DNA of 64,000 nucleotides from an uncultured Tenacibaculum sp. (GTDB taxonomy: Bacteria > Bacteroidota > Bacteroidia > Flavobacteriales > Flavobacteriaceae), in the NCBI RefSeq assembly GCF_947494125.1, contig NZ_CANLTU010000005.1, forward strand, positions 1 to 64,000. Reading direction: 5' to 3'. A program made the position numbers and the translations under genes. The number at the start of each line of letters is the position of its first letter. Position 1 is the stretch's first letter. Below, in pieces: positions 51,420-61,053 of the stretch. A model generated the notes under the pieces. That model did not search any database and was not told the DNA's origin. It saw only the letters and a list, made by a program, of their open reading frames with translations.

Positions 51420-53477
51420 ATGTTAGAAAATTCTTCAATAGTAATCATAGCCTTTATAGCTATTGTTTCACTTGGATTATTATTTTGGATTATATCCATG
51501 TATAAAAAAATAGTTCAAGGAAAAGTACTAGTTAGAACAGGGTTTGGAGGAACCAAAGTTTTCTTTAACGCTGGTATGGTAATACCTGTACTTCATAAAC
51601 AAGAAATTATGGACATATCTGTTAAAAAACTTGAAGTTGAACGTATTGGAGGTGATGGATTAATATGTAAAGACAATATGAGAGCCGATATCAAAGTGGC
51701 TTTCTTTGTAAGAGTTAACAAATCTGTTGCAGACATTATTAATGTAGCACAAACTATTGGATGTGAAAGAGCATCAGCAAAAGAAACTTTAGATAATTTA
51801 TTTGAAGCTAAATTTTCAGAAGCTTTAAAAACTGTAGGTAAGCAATTTCAATTTATAGAATTATATGAAGCTCGTCGAGAGTTTAGAGAAGCTATCATGG
51901 ATATTATTGGCACCGATTTAAATGGATATGCCTTAGATGATTGTGCTATTGATTATCTAGAACAAACTCCTGTTTCTTTCTTAAAAGCTGATAATATTTT
52001 AGATGCTGAAGGGATTAAAAAAATTACTGAATTAACTGCTGCGCAAAACATTAAGTCTAACTTAATTATGCGTGATGAGCAAAAAGTAATTCGCAAACAA
52101 GACGTTGAAGCACGTGAAGCTATTCTAGAATTAGACAAACAATTAGCAGAAAAAGAAGAACAGCAAAAAAGAGAAATTGCTAATATAAAATCTCGTGAAG
52201 AGGCTGAAATTTTAAAAGTTGCAGAAGAAGAACGTTTAAAATCAGAATCAGCTCGTATAATTACAGAAGAAAAAGTACAAGTTGCTGAGGAAAACATGCA
52301 GCGTCAAATTATTGTTGCTGCCAAGAACAAACAACGTACTGATGTCGTAGAAACAGAACGTGTTGAAAAAGACCGAATGTTAGAAGCAACAGAACGTGAA
52401 AGAATTGTTACACTTGCTCAAATAGAGAAAGAAAAAGTAGTTGAAGTTGAAAAGAAAAATATTCAAGATGTAATTCGCGATCGCGTAATGCTAGAGAAAG
52501 GCGTTGTAGAAGAACAAGAGAGTATGAAAGACATTCAAGCTTTTAAAACTGCTGATCGTGATAAACAAGTAAAAATTACAGTTGCTGAAGGAGAAGCGGA
52601 AGAATCTTTAATTAAAACAATTAAAGCTGCCGAAGCACAAAAAGAAGCTGCAAAACAAAAAGCAGAAGAAATTAATATTGAAGCGCAAGCTCAGAAAGAA
52701 GCAAGTATTAAAGAAGCAGATGCTCGTAAAACATTAGCAGAAGCTACAGCTAAAGAAGAAGCTACTATTGGAATGTCTGAAGCACAAGTAATGCATGCAA
52801 AAGCGGATGCACATGAACGCCAAGGAGTTGTAGAAGCTTTAATTATAGAGAAAAAAGCAAAAGCCGAAGCAGCAGGTATTGAAGCGAAAGCATCAGCAAT
52901 TAAAGAAGAAGGTTTAGCTGAAGCAGAAGTAATTAAAGAAAAAGCTCTAGCAGATGCAGCTGGTATTGAAGAAAAAGCTGAAGCAATGAAAAAACTAGAC
53001 GGAGTTGGAAAAGAACACGAAGAGTTCAAATTACGTTTAGATAAAGAATTACAAGTTGACTTAGCAGAAATCACAATTCAAAAAGATATTGCAGATGCAC
53101 AAGCTCAAGTAATTGGAGATGCCTTAAGAGCTGCTAATATTGATATTGTTGGTGGAGAAACAATGTTCTTCGATCAAATTATTGGACAAATAACAAAATC
53201 TAAAGGAATTGACAGATTAGTTAAACATAGTGACAACATTCAAGATGTAAAAGACGCTATTTTAGGAAGTGATGACGTTAAAGGGAATTTATTAGAAAAA
53301 GTTAAAGGATTTGCTACTAAATATGGAATTTCATCTGAAGACATTAAGAACTTAACCATTGCTAATTTATTAATGGATTTAAGAGCTAAATCTGATGATT
53401 CTGACGAGAAGACATTATTTGGCAATTTATTTAACCTAGCTAAAGGACTTGGTTTATCTGATAAAAAACTAGGATAA
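51420..53477 (+). CDS. yqiK: Flotillin-like SPFH protein (YqiK)
   Basis: 685 residues, longer than the 500-550 of most bacterial flotillins. A membrane helix (about 7-26), SPFH/PHB domain (about 35-190, VLVRTGFGGTKVFFNAGMVIPVL), then a very long Glu/Ala/Lys-rich coiled coil (about 215-540) and a C-terminal globular tail. It scaffolds membrane microdomains, usually with an NfeD/YqiJ partner, which is the gene before it. The terminator 11 bp behind marks the end of the first transcript. Confidence 0.93.
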   Translation: MLENSSIVIIAFIAIVSLGLLFWIISMYKKIVQGKVLVRTGFGGTKVFFNAGMVIPVLHKQEIMDISVKKLEVERIGGDGLICKDNMRADIKVAFFVRVNKSVADIINVAQTIGCERASAKETLDNLFEAKFSEALKTVGKQFQFIELYEARREFREAIMDIIGTDLNGYALDDCAIDYLEQTPVSFLKADNILDAEGIKKITELTAAQNIKSNLIMRDEQKVIRKQDVEAREAILELDKQLAEKEEQQKREIANIKSREEAEILKVAEEERLKSESARIITEEKVQVAEENMQRQIIVAAKNKQRTDVVETERVEKDRMLEATERERIVTLAQIEKEKVVEVEKKNIQDVIRDRVMLEKGVVEEQESMKDIQAFKTADRDKQVKITVAEGEAEESLIKTIKAAEAQKEAAKQKAEEINIEAQAQKEASIKEADARKTLAEATAKEEATIGMSEAQVMHAKADAHERQGVVEALIIEKKAKAEAAGIEAKASAIKEEGLAEAEVIKEKALADAAGIEEKAEAMKKLDGVGKEHEEFKLRLDKELQVDLAEITIQKDIADAQAQVIGDALRAANIDIVGGETMFFDQIIGQITKSKGIDRLVKHSDNIQDVKDAILGSDDVKGNLLEKVKGFATKYGISSEDIKNLTIANLLMDLRAKSDDSDEKTLFGNLFNLAKGLGLSDKKLG

Positions 53478-53488
53478 CCCACAAAATA

Positions 53489-53525
53489 AAAGAGTCTATA
53501 ATTTAATATTATAGGCTCTTTATTT
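53489..53525. terminator. Terminator after flotillin gene
   Basis: AAAGAG (53489-53494) with CTCTTT (53516-53521), inner CTATAAT/ATTATAG, one T-G wobble, then a T-rich tail. It splits the island into two transcription units, or acts as a partial stop. Confidence 0.8.
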
Positions 53526-53615
53526 CTATTCTCTTCTCATTCCTGAAACAATTTATTTCGTATTTCAATAAAATAGTTGTTTCAAGTTTCAATTAATTCT
53601 GACTTATTAAAACGC

Positions 53616-56600
53616 ATGGAAAACCAAAATACAAACCAACAACTAGATGGCGGTACTTATGAAATAATTCAAAATAGATTACTGAAACAAAAAACAGATC
53701 TACAAGAAAGACTTCATAAATTAAACGATGCTAGAAAACACGTTTTTGGAACTGTAGAAACAAAACTAATTGCTAATGATCGCATCAATACAGAAAACAA
53801 CTGTATAGCACGAGATATTGTTTCCTTAGGTAATATTGCAATATTTGGTTATAATGTACACTTTGGTCTTCGTACCGAAATTAAATTATCCGATGTTTTC
53901 AGTATATATGAATTTAAAGATAATCACTTTCAGCCACTATCTTTAGATCTTTTAAAGAATGTTGTTTTCTTAACTGATTTCACGAATCTTTACAAATATT
54001 ACAGAAATACCATTTTCTCTAAGTTTGCTGTTATTGGTAATTACCTTCATATGGTATTTCAATTAAGCGAAAGTAATACAGATATTAAAACGTTTAAATG
54101 GTTAATTAACGACACTACTTTAGACTATATAGACAACAGAAGTGAGCACGAATATAAGTTTCCTATACAGCACGAATTTAAGTGGCAAGATGTAACAAGA
54201 GATATGCATCGATATGGAACTTATTCTCATATTTCTATTTTAGATAAAATTTTTGTTGAGACTATTGATGGTGATTTAACTATAAAAATAGAAAATAATA
54301 CTGACGATGGTAGAGGAATCTTATCTGAACCAGTAACCCACACCGATCAAACATTAGATGATGGTCAATTTCGCTTTGGTGATTTAGGAAACCTTATTGC
54401 CCTAGAAGTAAAACCATTCCAGGAAGAATCTCGTTATTTTGTTTATAATCACAAACTACAAGAGGTAAAAAAAATAAGCAGCATAAAAGACACTGCTGTA
54501 CTATTACCAGATGATCAAGGTATCATATTTCCCAATGGATACTATTTACAAACTGGTGAATATAAATTATTTGAAAATGATGCTAAAAACGTTAAGTTTC
54601 AACAAAAGATAAGTTCACCCAATGGTGAAGATTTCTTATATATTTTCTATGCTACTATAAGAGGCTTATACATTATAATGTCATACAACATTATTGAGCA
54701 AGAAGTTAAAACACCAATAATATGTAATGGTTTTACGGTATTAGAAAACGGAGAATTATGTTATTTCCGTACAGAAAACGAACAGACTAAACATCATGTA
54801 GTACAAATATGGCAAACACCATATTTACAAGGAGAAACGCTTCCCTCGCAGCACCAAGATACTTTATTATACAAAATTGGAAATAAAGACATTGTAAAAG
54901 CAATGGCTGAGTGTCATGAGCTAATTACATTACTTAATAAAGAAGACAATTACGATGGCTTATATGATGACATATCAAAGCTATCAAACGATATAAACGA
55001 TACCTATTATTGGTTACCAGAAAACGAAACACATCACTTAAACCTTCCACTTAAGGAAATAAATGAAGCAGCTAATGCAGCAATTGATGAATTTGAAAAA
55101 GTAGTCCAATTAAAAAAGCAAGCTGAAAAAGAAACGAATACTATTAAAGAAAAATCTGGAATATTATTCGGTAAAATAAAAAGTACTTCTTTCAAATCTA
55201 TTGATGATTTTGTACAACTACTAACACTGCTAAGAACCTTACGAGGAGAAACTATAAGTTTATATGATGTTCGATACATTCATAAAGAAACTATAGAAGA
55301 AATAGAAACGGAAATTACTGAGCAAAATGCATTAATTTCAAAACGTTGTGTTTCATTTTTATTAGATGACAGAGCTTTACAACCTTATCATAAACGTGTT
55401 TCTGAAAAACAACAAGAGCTTACAAAGGTTTCAAAAGTAATAGAAGCAAAAAACTTAGAAAAAGAAGTTAATCAAATTACAGCAGATTTAGAATTATTAA
55501 TTGAAATTGTTTCTAATTTAGAAATTGAAGACACTTCACAGTCTACTAAAATAATAGACAACATTTCATTGATTTTCTCTACATTAAATCAATTAAAAGC
55601 TGGGTTAAAAAATGCGATTAAATCATTAGGTAGTAATGAAGCTAAAGCTGATTTTATTGCGCAACTAAAATTAATTGATCAAAGTATCATTAATTATATA
55701 GACATTGCAAATACTCCTGAAAAATGCGATGAGTATGTAACTAAAACAGCAATTCAATTAGAAGAGTTAGAAGGTAAATTTGCCGACTTTGAAGAATTCA
55801 TTTCTCAAATAATTGAAAAAAGAGAAGAGATCTATAGTGCATTTGAAGCTAGAAAAAACAACCTAGTTGAAAAGCGAAATAAAAAAACAGTTGCACTAAA
55901 AACAGCTTCTGAACGTATATTAAAAGGCGTAAATAAAAAAGCGCAAAGCTTTAAAACTATTGAAGATATTAATGGTTATTTCGCTGCTGATTTAATGATT
56001 AATAAAGTTAGAGATATTATTAATCAGTTAAAAGAATTAGAAGATATAGGTAAAGCTGAAAATATCGAAACTTCCTTAAAGGTTGCTAAAGAAGACGCTC
56101 TTAGAAAGCTAAAAGACAAGCAAGAGCTTTATGAAGATGGTGAAAATATTATTCGATTTGGAAAACACAAATTTGGAGTTAACAAACAAGTTTTAGACCT
56201 AACAATTGTTTATAAAGACAGTAAGCTTTTTTATCATTTAACTGGCACCGAATTTTACGAAGAGGTTATAAACGAAACGCTTTTAACATCTACAAAATAT
56301 TGGAATCAAGAATTAGTTTCAGAAAATAAAAAAGTATACAGATCAAGTTATTTAGCCTATAAAATATTTAAAAATTTACCACTACAAAAACTTGCGAGCG
56401 CTTCAGAATCTCAACTTTTAAAAATAATTCAAGAAGAAAGCAGTAATTTATATGCAGAGGGTTATGTAAAAGGAGTACACGATATAGACGCTAGTAAAAT
56501 ATTACATGTTTTAATACATAAACATCAAAATCTAGGTCTTTTAACTTACAATGCTAATGTTCGTGCATTTGCTCAATATTTTTGGTATAGTTTAACTGAA

Positions 56601-58478
56601 GAAGAACAAACTAAATATAATACCGCTATAAAAACATCTGGAGAAGTATTAAATTACTTTCCTAACAGTAAAGAGTACGGGTTTATTATAGAAGACTTAA
56701 CTGCTCAAATAATGTTGTTTTCAAAAGAAACTGATTTATTCGAAACAGAACTAAGTAATCAGATCGCAGCTTATTTATTTAACGAGTTTAAACACAATAA
56801 TCAATTTCAAATTAGTAATGAAGCACTGAAAACAAAAACAGCGTTTCTAAAAAAACTAAAAGAAGAAAAAGCTGATATTAAATTTAAATCAGGACACGAA
56901 CAACTAACTAATTTTCAAGATAAAATACACCTTATAAAACAATGGGTAAGTTCTTTTATTTCATCAGAAAATAAAGAAGAGTTAGATAATGATTACACAA
57001 ATGAAGTTGTTTGTACTTTACTTTTTGAACACGAATCTATTCCATTAGAAAAAAGCACATCTCCAAATACTGTTATAGCAAATTTAAATGGAGAACACAC
57101 CACAATTACTAATGGTAATTTCAACTTTAATTACCATCAGTTTATAAATAACTTAGAAACTTTTACAAATACTGATGTTCCTAATTTCAATGCTTATAAA
57201 GAGGCTAAACATTTAGTTACAGAAGAACTAAAAGATGAATTAAAACTTGAAGAATTTAAACCTAAAGTGCTTTCTTCTTTTGTAAGAAATAAACTAATCG
57301 ATCAAGTTTACTTTCCTATAATAGGTGACAATTTAGCAAAACAATTAGGTACTGTTGGAGAAAATAAAAGAACCGATAGAATGGGTATGTTATTACTTAT
57401 CTCTCCTCCTGGGTATGGTAAAACTACTTTAATGGAGTATATCTCAAACAGGTTAGGTTTAATTTTTATGAAAATTAACGGTCCCGCAATAGGACACGAA
57501 GTTACTTCTGTCGATCCATCTTCAGCTAATAATTCTGCCTCTAGAGAAGAATTAAAAAAATTGAATTTAGCTTTAGAAATGGGAGACAATGTTATGCTCT
57601 ACTTAGATGATATTCAACACTGTAATCCAGAGTTTTTACAAAAATTCATCTCTTTATCTGACGGAACTAGAAAAATTGAAGGAGTTTATAAAGGGAAACC
57701 AAAAACTTATGATTTACGTGGGAAAAAATTCTGTGTAATTATGGCTGGTAATCCATATACTGAAAGTGGTGATCGTTTTCAAATTCCAGACATGCTTGCA
57801 AATAGAGCAGACATATACAATTTAGGAGATATTATTGGTGACACTGAACATTTATTTAAGTTAAGTTTAATAGAAAACTCACTAACCTCTAATACAGTTT
57901 TACATCAACTAAGCAGTAAATATTTTGAAGACATTTATACTTTGATTGATCGTGTTGAAAATAATACGCAAGAAACTACCTTAAAAGGAAATCATACAAA
58001 ACAAGAAGTTCAAGATTATATTTCTGTTTTAGAAAAAGTAATTACTGTTAGAGATACCATATTAAAAGTAAATAAAAACTATATAAAATCGGCCGCAATG
58101 GACGATTCATATAGAACAGAACCTTCTTTTAAGTTACAAGGTTCTTATAGAGATATGAATAAATTAGTTGCTAAAATTGTTCCGATTATGAATGATGAAG
58201 AACTAAATAGCATTTTACTTTCTCATTACGAAAGCGAGTCGCAAACACTAACCTCATCAGCAGAAGCTAATTTATTAAAATATAAAGAACTAATTTCAGC
58301 ATTAACTACTGATGAACAAGAGCGTTGGAAAAACATAAAAACTATCTTCCTAAAAAACAACAAGTTAAAAGGCTTAGGTAGTAAAAATGAAATGGCTCAA
58401 GTACTAAACCAAATGATGGCTTTTACAGAAAATTTAGAAGGTATTAAAGAAGTGCTACAAAAAGGATTGGATAAATAA
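53616..58478 (+). CDS. Giant DUF3686-type AAA+ ATPase ('DNA repair ATPase')
   Basis: 1620 residues from the ATG at 53616; a TTG at 53577 would add 13 residues with no support. The N-terminal 400 residues look like a beta-propeller or beta-rich DUF3686 module. Long coiled coils follow (about 475-860), then a mixed region and a C-terminal AAA+ domain: Walker A PPGYGKTT (about 1264-1271), Walker B MLYLDDIQH (about 1330), sensor 1 IMAGNPYTESGD, like MoxR-type dynein-branch ATPases. Named DNA repair ATPase in databases, but the neighbours (flotillin, PspA, DUF350) argue for remodelling at the membrane. No experimental function known to me. Confidence 0.85.
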   Translation: MENQNTNQQLDGGTYEIIQNRLLKQKTDLQERLHKLNDARKHVFGTVETKLIANDRINTENNCIARDIVSLGNIAIFGYNVHFGLRTEIKLSDVFSIYEFKDNHFQPLSLDLLKNVVFLTDFTNLYKYYRNTIFSKFAVIGNYLHMVFQLSESNTDIKTFKWLINDTTLDYIDNRSEHEYKFPIQHEFKWQDVTRDMHRYGTYSHISILDKIFVETIDGDLTIKIENNTDDGRGILSEPVTHTDQTLDDGQFRFGDLGNLIALEVKPFQEESRYFVYNHKLQEVKKISSIKDTAVLLPDDQGIIFPNGYYLQTGEYKLFENDAKNVKFQQKISSPNGEDFLYIFYATIRGLYIIMSYNIIEQEVKTPIICNGFTVLENGELCYFRTENEQTKHHVVQIWQTPYLQGETLPSQHQDTLLYKIGNKDIVKAMAECHELITLLNKEDNYDGLYDDISKLSNDINDTYYWLPENETHHLNLPLKEINEAANAAIDEFEKVVQLKKQAEKETNTIKEKSGILFGKIKSTSFKSIDDFVQLLTLLRTLRGETISLYDVRYIHKETIEEIETEITEQNALISKRCVSFLLDDRALQPYHKRVSEKQQELTKVSKVIEAKNLEKEVNQITADLELLIEIVSNLEIEDTSQSTKIIDNISLIFSTLNQLKAGLKNAIKSLGSNEAKADFIAQLKLIDQSIINYIDIANTPEKCDEYVTKTAIQLEELEGKFADFEEFISQIIEKREEIYSAFEARKNNLVEKRNKKTVALKTASERILKGVNKKAQSFKTIEDINGYFAADLMINKVRDIINQLKELEDIGKAENIETSLKVAKEDALRKLKDKQELYEDGENIIRFGKHKFGVNKQVLDLTIVYKDSKLFYHLTGTEFYEEVINETLLTSTKYWNQELVSENKKVYRSSYLAYKIFKNLPLQKLASASESQLLKIIQEESSNLYAEGYVKGVHDIDASKILHVLIHKHQNLGLLTYNANVRAFAQYFWYSLTEEEQTKYNTAIKTSGEVLNYFPNSKEYGFIIEDLTAQIMLFSKETDLFETELSNQIAAYLFNEFKHNNQFQISNEALKTKTAFLKKLKEEKADIKFKSGHEQLTNFQDKIHLIKQWVSSFISSENKEELDNDYTNEVVCTLLFEHESIPLEKSTSPNTVIANLNGEHTTITNGNFNFNYHQFINNLETFTNTDVPNFNAYKEAKHLVTEELKDELKLEEFKPKVLSSFVRNKLIDQVYFPIIGDNLAKQLGTVGENKRTDRMGMLLLISPPGYGKTTLMEYISNRLGLIFMKINGPAIGHEVTSVDPSSANNSASREELKKLNLALEMGDNVMLYLDDIQHCNPEFLQKFISLSDGTRKIEGVYKGKPKTYDLRGKKFCVIMAGNPYTESGDRFQIPDMLANRADIYNLGDIIGDTEHLFKLSLIENSLTSNTVLHQLSSKYFEDIYTLIDRVENNTQETTLKGNHTKQEVQDYISVLEKVITVRDTILKVNKNYIKSAAMDDSYRTEPSFKLQGSYRDMNKLVAKIVPIMNDEELNSILLSHYESESQTLTSSAEANLLKYKELISALTTDEQERWKNIKTIFLKNNKLKGLGSKNEMAQVLNQMMAFTENLEGIKEVLQKGLDK

Positions 58479-58751
58479 ATGAAAAAAGGATTTCTACATA
58501 CAATTACTTTCTACGGAATAGGATTCTCCTTATCAGGAGTTGCTTATAAGGTTTTTGGCCATCCTTACATTCATGCTCCGGGAATTCATCATATAATTAT
58601 GTTTTTAACATTTTTATCTGGAATTGTCTTGTTATCTATAGATTTATATCACTATTTAAAAAATAAACCTTCTTTTTTAAAAGGAACCATTATTTCCAAT
58701 ATCTTAATAATATTATGCTTCACCACATACTTATATACAATTCTTAAATAA
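58479..58751 (+). CDS. Small three-helix membrane protein
   Basis: 90 residues, three predicted membrane helices (TITFYGIGFSLSGVAYKVFG; HHIIMFLTFLSGIVLLSIDLYHYL; TIISNILIILCFTTYLYTIL). No recognised motif. ATG follows the ATPase stop without a gap, so it is translated from the same message. Possibly a membrane anchor or partner of the ATPase. Confidence 0.72.
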   Translation: MKKGFLHTITFYGIGFSLSGVAYKVFGHPYIHAPGIHHIIMFLTFLSGIVLLSIDLYHYLKNKPSFLKGTIISNILIILCFTTYLYTILK

Positions 58752-58763
58752 CAAACAAATACT

Positions 58764-59318
58764 ATGGGATTTTTTGACCTTTTTAAAAGCAATAAAGACA
58801 AAGAAGAAAAACATTACGACCCTATTAATATTAAAGTAACTGATCTTGAAAAAGGTTATTTATTAGATTACGACTTAGAAACTTGGACAGTTACTAAAAT
58901 GTCTGAATACGACTGGGGTAACAACTTTTTCACAAGAGAATTTACAATAACTTCTAAAGGTAAAAATCGATTCCTTCATATTGAAGAAGACGATGAGCTT
59001 ATTATAACACTTTCTGAAGAATTAAAATATAGAAAACTAGGTACCACAGTTACTGAATACATAGAAAACAACGGTAAACCACCTAAACAAATTACCTACG
59101 ATAATACTACTTATTATCTAGATGAAGAATCTCCAGGGTACTACAGAAATGTTGAATCTGAAAATTGGGAAGAATTGGTATCTTTCGATTATTTAGATGA
59201 AGACGAAGAAAAATGTTTAACCTTAGAACAATGGGGAGAAAACGACTTTGAAGCAAGTATTGGAAAAATACTTAAATCATTTGAAATTAGTAATATTTTA
59301 CCATCATACAACGAATAA
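58764..59318 (+). CDS. DUF4178 domain protein
   Basis: 184 residues. N-terminal MGFFDLFKSNKDK followed by a beta-rich domain (INIKVTDLEKGYLLDYDLETWTVTKMSEYDWGNNFFTREFTI), which fits DUF4178/YjfK-type modules that accompany PspA and DUF350 proteins. Highly acidic. Function unknown. 12 bp after the small membrane protein gene. Confidence 0.78.
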   Translation: MGFFDLFKSNKDKEEKHYDPINIKVTDLEKGYLLDYDLETWTVTKMSEYDWGNNFFTREFTITSKGKNRFLHIEEDDELIITLSEELKYRKLGTTVTEYIENNGKPPKQITYDNTTYYLDEESPGYYRNVESENWEELVSFDYLDEDEEKCLTLEQWGENDFEASIGKILKSFEISNILPSYNE

Positions 59319-59321
59319 ATC

Positions 59322-60146
59322 ATGCGACTAATCAACTATTTTTTTCTACTAACTATTTGCTTTTTAATAAGCTCATGCGGCACAGAAAGAAAACCCAAAT
59401 TTGTAAAATCTCCTATAGATAATATAATCACTAAATACATTGACAAAAGTGATTACAGTGTCATATTAGCAGATATGGATTACAAAGAGGATACCGACAA
59501 ATACTTTCATAAATACCGTATTCTAATTGAAGAAAAGCAACCTTTACTATCATTAGAAGCTTTAAAAGACACCTTAAGTACTCCAACTGATATAAAAATT
59601 ATTAATACTGATTGGAAAGAAGTTTCTCCTATAACTTTTGAAGAACACCAAAGCGATTTAGGAATGACCATTTTAAGTAAGAAAAATGGAATGCTAGATA
59701 AAAACTCTGCTCCTGCTGGTGTAAATAATTATGTAGGAAATCTTAAATATGGTGAATGGAGAACACATAGTAATGGAAATTCTTTTTGGGCATTTTATGG
59801 TCGTTATCGTTTGTTTTCAGATTTGTTTTTCGGATCGAGATATGGCTATGGATATGGTTACCCAAGGAATGATTACCGTGATTATAATAGAAATTACCGT
59901 AATAAAAAATCGTACTATGGCAGTTCTAGCAAGTATGGTACAAATTCTACAGGAAACAAGAATAGTTCATGGTCTAAAAAGCCACAAACCTTTAAAAGTA
60001 AAGTAAACTCAAAAGTTAGTAGAAGTGCTTCTAATATGCGATCTAGAGGTTACACTTCTAGTAAAAGCTATAGTAAAAGAAGTAGAAGCAGTTCAAGATA
60101 TAGTAGTTCATCTTCTCGTTCAAGAAGTGGAGGATTTGGTAAATAA
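59322..60146 (+). CDS. Lipoprotein with Ser/Arg/Tyr-rich tail
   Basis: 274 residues. Signal and lipobox LISSC put Cys19 as the lipidated residue. Residues 30-150 are a compact domain; 165-274 are low-complexity Arg/Ser/Tyr/Gly (YGYGYGYPRNDYRDYNRNYR; SSSRYSSSSSRSRSGGFGK). The GGFG ending and lipoprotein nature recall DUF1190 (YgiB/YjfM), which occupies the same place in the E. coli yjf cluster, so it may be its counterpart. 3 bp after the DUF4178 gene. Confidence 0.75.
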   Translation: MRLINYFFLLTICFLISSCGTERKPKFVKSPIDNIITKYIDKSDYSVILADMDYKEDTDKYFHKYRILIEEKQPLLSLEALKDTLSTPTDIKIINTDWKEVSPITFEEHQSDLGMTILSKKNGMLDKNSAPAGVNNYVGNLKYGEWRTHSNGNSFWAFYGRYRLFSDLFFGSRYGYGYGYPRNDYRDYNRNYRNKKSYYGSSSKYGTNSTGNKNSSWSKKPQTFKSKVNSKVSRSASNMRSRGYTSSKSYSKRSRSSSRYSSSSSRSRSGGFGK

Positions 60147-60174
60147 CAACTAACTTAAAAAGATTAAAAAACAA

Positions 60175-61053
60175 ATGGAAAATCTAACCGAATATATAGA
60201 TATCAATAGCCTAGCACATTCTTTAGGTTATGTACTCTCTGCTTTTATTATTTTTTACTTAGGTAAAGTAATTTATAGCTTGGTAAATAAGAAAATTAAC
60301 ATAACTCATGAGCTTGTAGAAAAAGACAACTTTGCTTTTATCCTTTCTTATACAGGATATTTTGTAGGATTAGTTATTATCCTCGGAGGGGCTATTATTG
60401 GAGAAAGTATCGATTTTTATACTGACCTATTTCATATAGGGACTTACAGTATAATTGGTATTGTTTTATTACATGTTTCAATTCTAATTAGTAACAAATT
60501 AATCTTACCAAAATTTGATATTAAAAAAGAAATCATAGAAGATAAAAATGAAGGAACCGGAGTTATAGAAGCATGTATTTATATTGCAAACGCCTTAATA
60601 TTACACGGAGCTCTTATTGGAGAATCTGACAGTTTTCAAGAAGGAATTCTAACTTTTATTAGCTACTGGTTTATAGGAAACATTATGCTAATCATTACTT
60701 CAAAAATCTTCACTTTATGGATTCGTTTTGACGTACACGACTATATTGAAAAAGACAATGTAGCTGTAGGTATTAGTTTTGGTGGAGCTATTTTAGCTAT
60801 AGGTATAGTTATTATGAATGCATTAATAGATCCATTTATAGATTGGACAACAACATTAATTGATGTTAGTTTACAAACTGTTTTAGGAATTATTTTACTG
60901 CCAATAATGCGTTTCTTAACCGATAAAGTTTTATTGCCTAGTAGAAAATTAACAGATGAAATAATCAATCAAGAAAAACCAAATATTGGAGCTGGCTTAT
61001 TAGAAGCATTTGCTTACGTAGGTTCGGCTATATTAATTACATGGAGTATTTAA
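60175..61053 (+). CDS. DUF350 membrane protein (YjfL-like), duplicated
   Basis: 292 residues with eight or nine helices arranged as two DUF350 units (about 10-135 and 140-280) and a part of a third. Each has the pattern of a helix pair followed by GG(A/I)xx(G)E: LVIILGGAIIGES, LILHGALIGES. DUF350 is the membrane component YjfL next to PspA in many bacteria; function unknown. Its end overlaps the aminopropyltransferase gene by 13 bp. Confidence 0.88.
   Translation: MENLTEYIDINSLAHSLGYVLSAFIIFYLGKVIYSLVNKKINITHELVEKDNFAFILSYTGYFVGLVIILGGAIIGESIDFYTDLFHIGTYSIIGIVLLHVSILISNKLILPKFDIKKEIIEDKNEGTGVIEACIYIANALILHGALIGESDSFQEGILTFISYWFIGNIMLIITSKIFTLWIRFDVHDYIEKDNVAVGISFGGAILAIGIVIMNALIDPFIDWTTTLIDVSLQTVLGIILLPIMRFLTDKVLLPSRKLTDEIINQEKPNIGAGLLEAFAYVGSAILITWSI

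Noticed and set aside
51953-53074. Minus-strand Ser/Ala-rich frames inside the flotillin gene
   Set aside because: Shadows of the Glu/Ala/Lys coiled coil.
53577-53615. TTG start for the giant ATPase
   Set aside because: An ATG at 53616 gives a natural start, and the extra 13 residues show no conserved feature.
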